NCBI GenBank assembly: GCA_003833135.1
Contig: QZLH01001628.1
Span: forward strand, 1-17,482
Direction of reading: 5' to 3'
DNA: 17,482 nucleotides
Origin: Oehlia diaphana
Lineage: Eukaryota; Glomeromycota; Glomeromycetes; Glomerales; Glomeraceae
Shown one piece after another: positions 16,736 to 17,482 of the stretch (position 1 is the first letter of the stretch; the number at the start of each line of letters is the position of its first letter). Under the pieces are notes generated by a model. That model made no database searches, was not told the origin of the DNA, and saw only the letters and a program-made list of their open reading frames with translations. Both the position numbers and the translations under genes were made by a program.

Positions 16736-17482
16736 GTTACCGGCTATAATGGTAATTAAGAGTGGGATAATATAACTAGCGATATTATATCGTATAAACA
16801 CTCGATTATCAATGGGATTCTTACTCAATACTACCTATCCTAGTATTCCGGTATTGTTCATTAAGAATCGTCAAGATAAACAACTACAAAATACGATAAA
16901 TAATAATATGCGATGGTTATAATAATAAATGTTATATTACTGTTAAAAACAACGTGTAATATTGACCAAGTGTACAATGATTTTATTAATAGATGTAAAT
17001 TTTGAGTCTTTACAACAAATGATAAAAAGTGATAGGAAGGGATAAGGAATATATCTTAAAGATATTTAGCTACAAGACAACTACAGAAAATAACTATGAG
17101 GTAACTACTCTATCAAAGAGTTGGCAGAAGGTATTTTTATATCTAACGGTCATCTCTTTTTTCTGTCATCCAGATGAAATCTAATCTATAGATGTCTATT
17201 ATTGGGTTATTGATTTTCTATTGTCAAGGTTTCAGCATGATATATCATAATATATCAATATGATTATAAGCCACTTTTAATAAAGTACAAATGACAATTT
17301 TAGACATTTAATTACTATTGAACTAATTTCCTCACAATAACTGCTAATAAAATCTTATACATATAAATAATACGAATAAAGAAAATAAATAATATAAACA
17401 ATAATAATATGAATAAATATAATAATACTACTTATATAAATATAATAAAATAAAATCAATATCTTTTATTAGGTTAATCTAT
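16735..17482. mobile_element. possible LTR (solo or 5' part), running off the window
   Basis: The integrase similarity ends at about 16735, exactly where the sequence starts TGTTACCGGCTATAATGG, a typical TGTTA LTR beginning. From there to the end no ORF is present and the DNA is AT-rich and LTR-like, with poly-A-signal words (AATAAA) at about 17280 and 17440. No matching second end, target duplication or primer-binding site can be shown inside the window, so this is an inference from the boundary and the terminal bases. Confidence 0.3.

Overview
The window looks like a TE-rich nuclear segment of an arbuscular mycorrhizal fungus (Glomeromycotina, Rhizophagus-like). It is very AT-rich, its genes carry short AT-rich GT-AG introns, and its protein families (a Crinkler, a Glu-rich coiled-coil family with acidic repeats, MULE-like proteins and a Maverick-type integrase) are ones I associate with Rhizophagus. 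That assignment rests on recognition of families, not on a search. Nearly every larger coding unit is broken, fragmentary or mobile, so this reads as a repeat-rich accessory compartment rather than a housekeeping region. I saw no rRNA, tRNA or CRISPR.

Layout, left to right. 1-402: end of a gene running in from the left, with an acidic tail and one ambiguous base. 403-835: AT-rich tandem repeats. 836-3129 (minus): a nine-exon MULE-transposase-like gene with four homopolymer frameshifts and a cut-off 3' end. 3130-4310: AT-rich intergenic DNA ending in a GTGAGTAC inverted-repeat cluster. 4312-4704: 3' end of another gene, entered by a 201-bp Mutator-type MITE with a 9-bp target duplication. 4964-6850: a small ORF, then a long coiled-coil/acidic-repeat gene. 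7382-8291: a TATA-driven two-exon gene encoding a membrane-anchored, HTH-like protein; a decayed copy lies at 9680-10425. Between the two copies are a two-exon minus-strand gene (8720-9169), a coding fragment of different composition (8463-8703) and a TA-flanked MITE filled with poly-C. 10692-12176 (minus): a Crinkler gene with a PD-(D/E)XK-type C-terminal domain, broken by one frameshift and one nonsense codon.

12644-16735 is the most interesting region: a decayed element with an rve integrase and an A32/FtsK-like packaging ATPase on the minus strand, and two ORFs on the plus strand whose in-frame stops are all TGA. The ATPase-plus-integrase pairing is the signature of Maverick/Polinton (virus-like) elements. 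The integrase reading frame stops at about 16735, where a TGTTA-starting, gene-free AT-rich sequence begins. This may be an LTR inserted into the element, and it runs to the end of the window.
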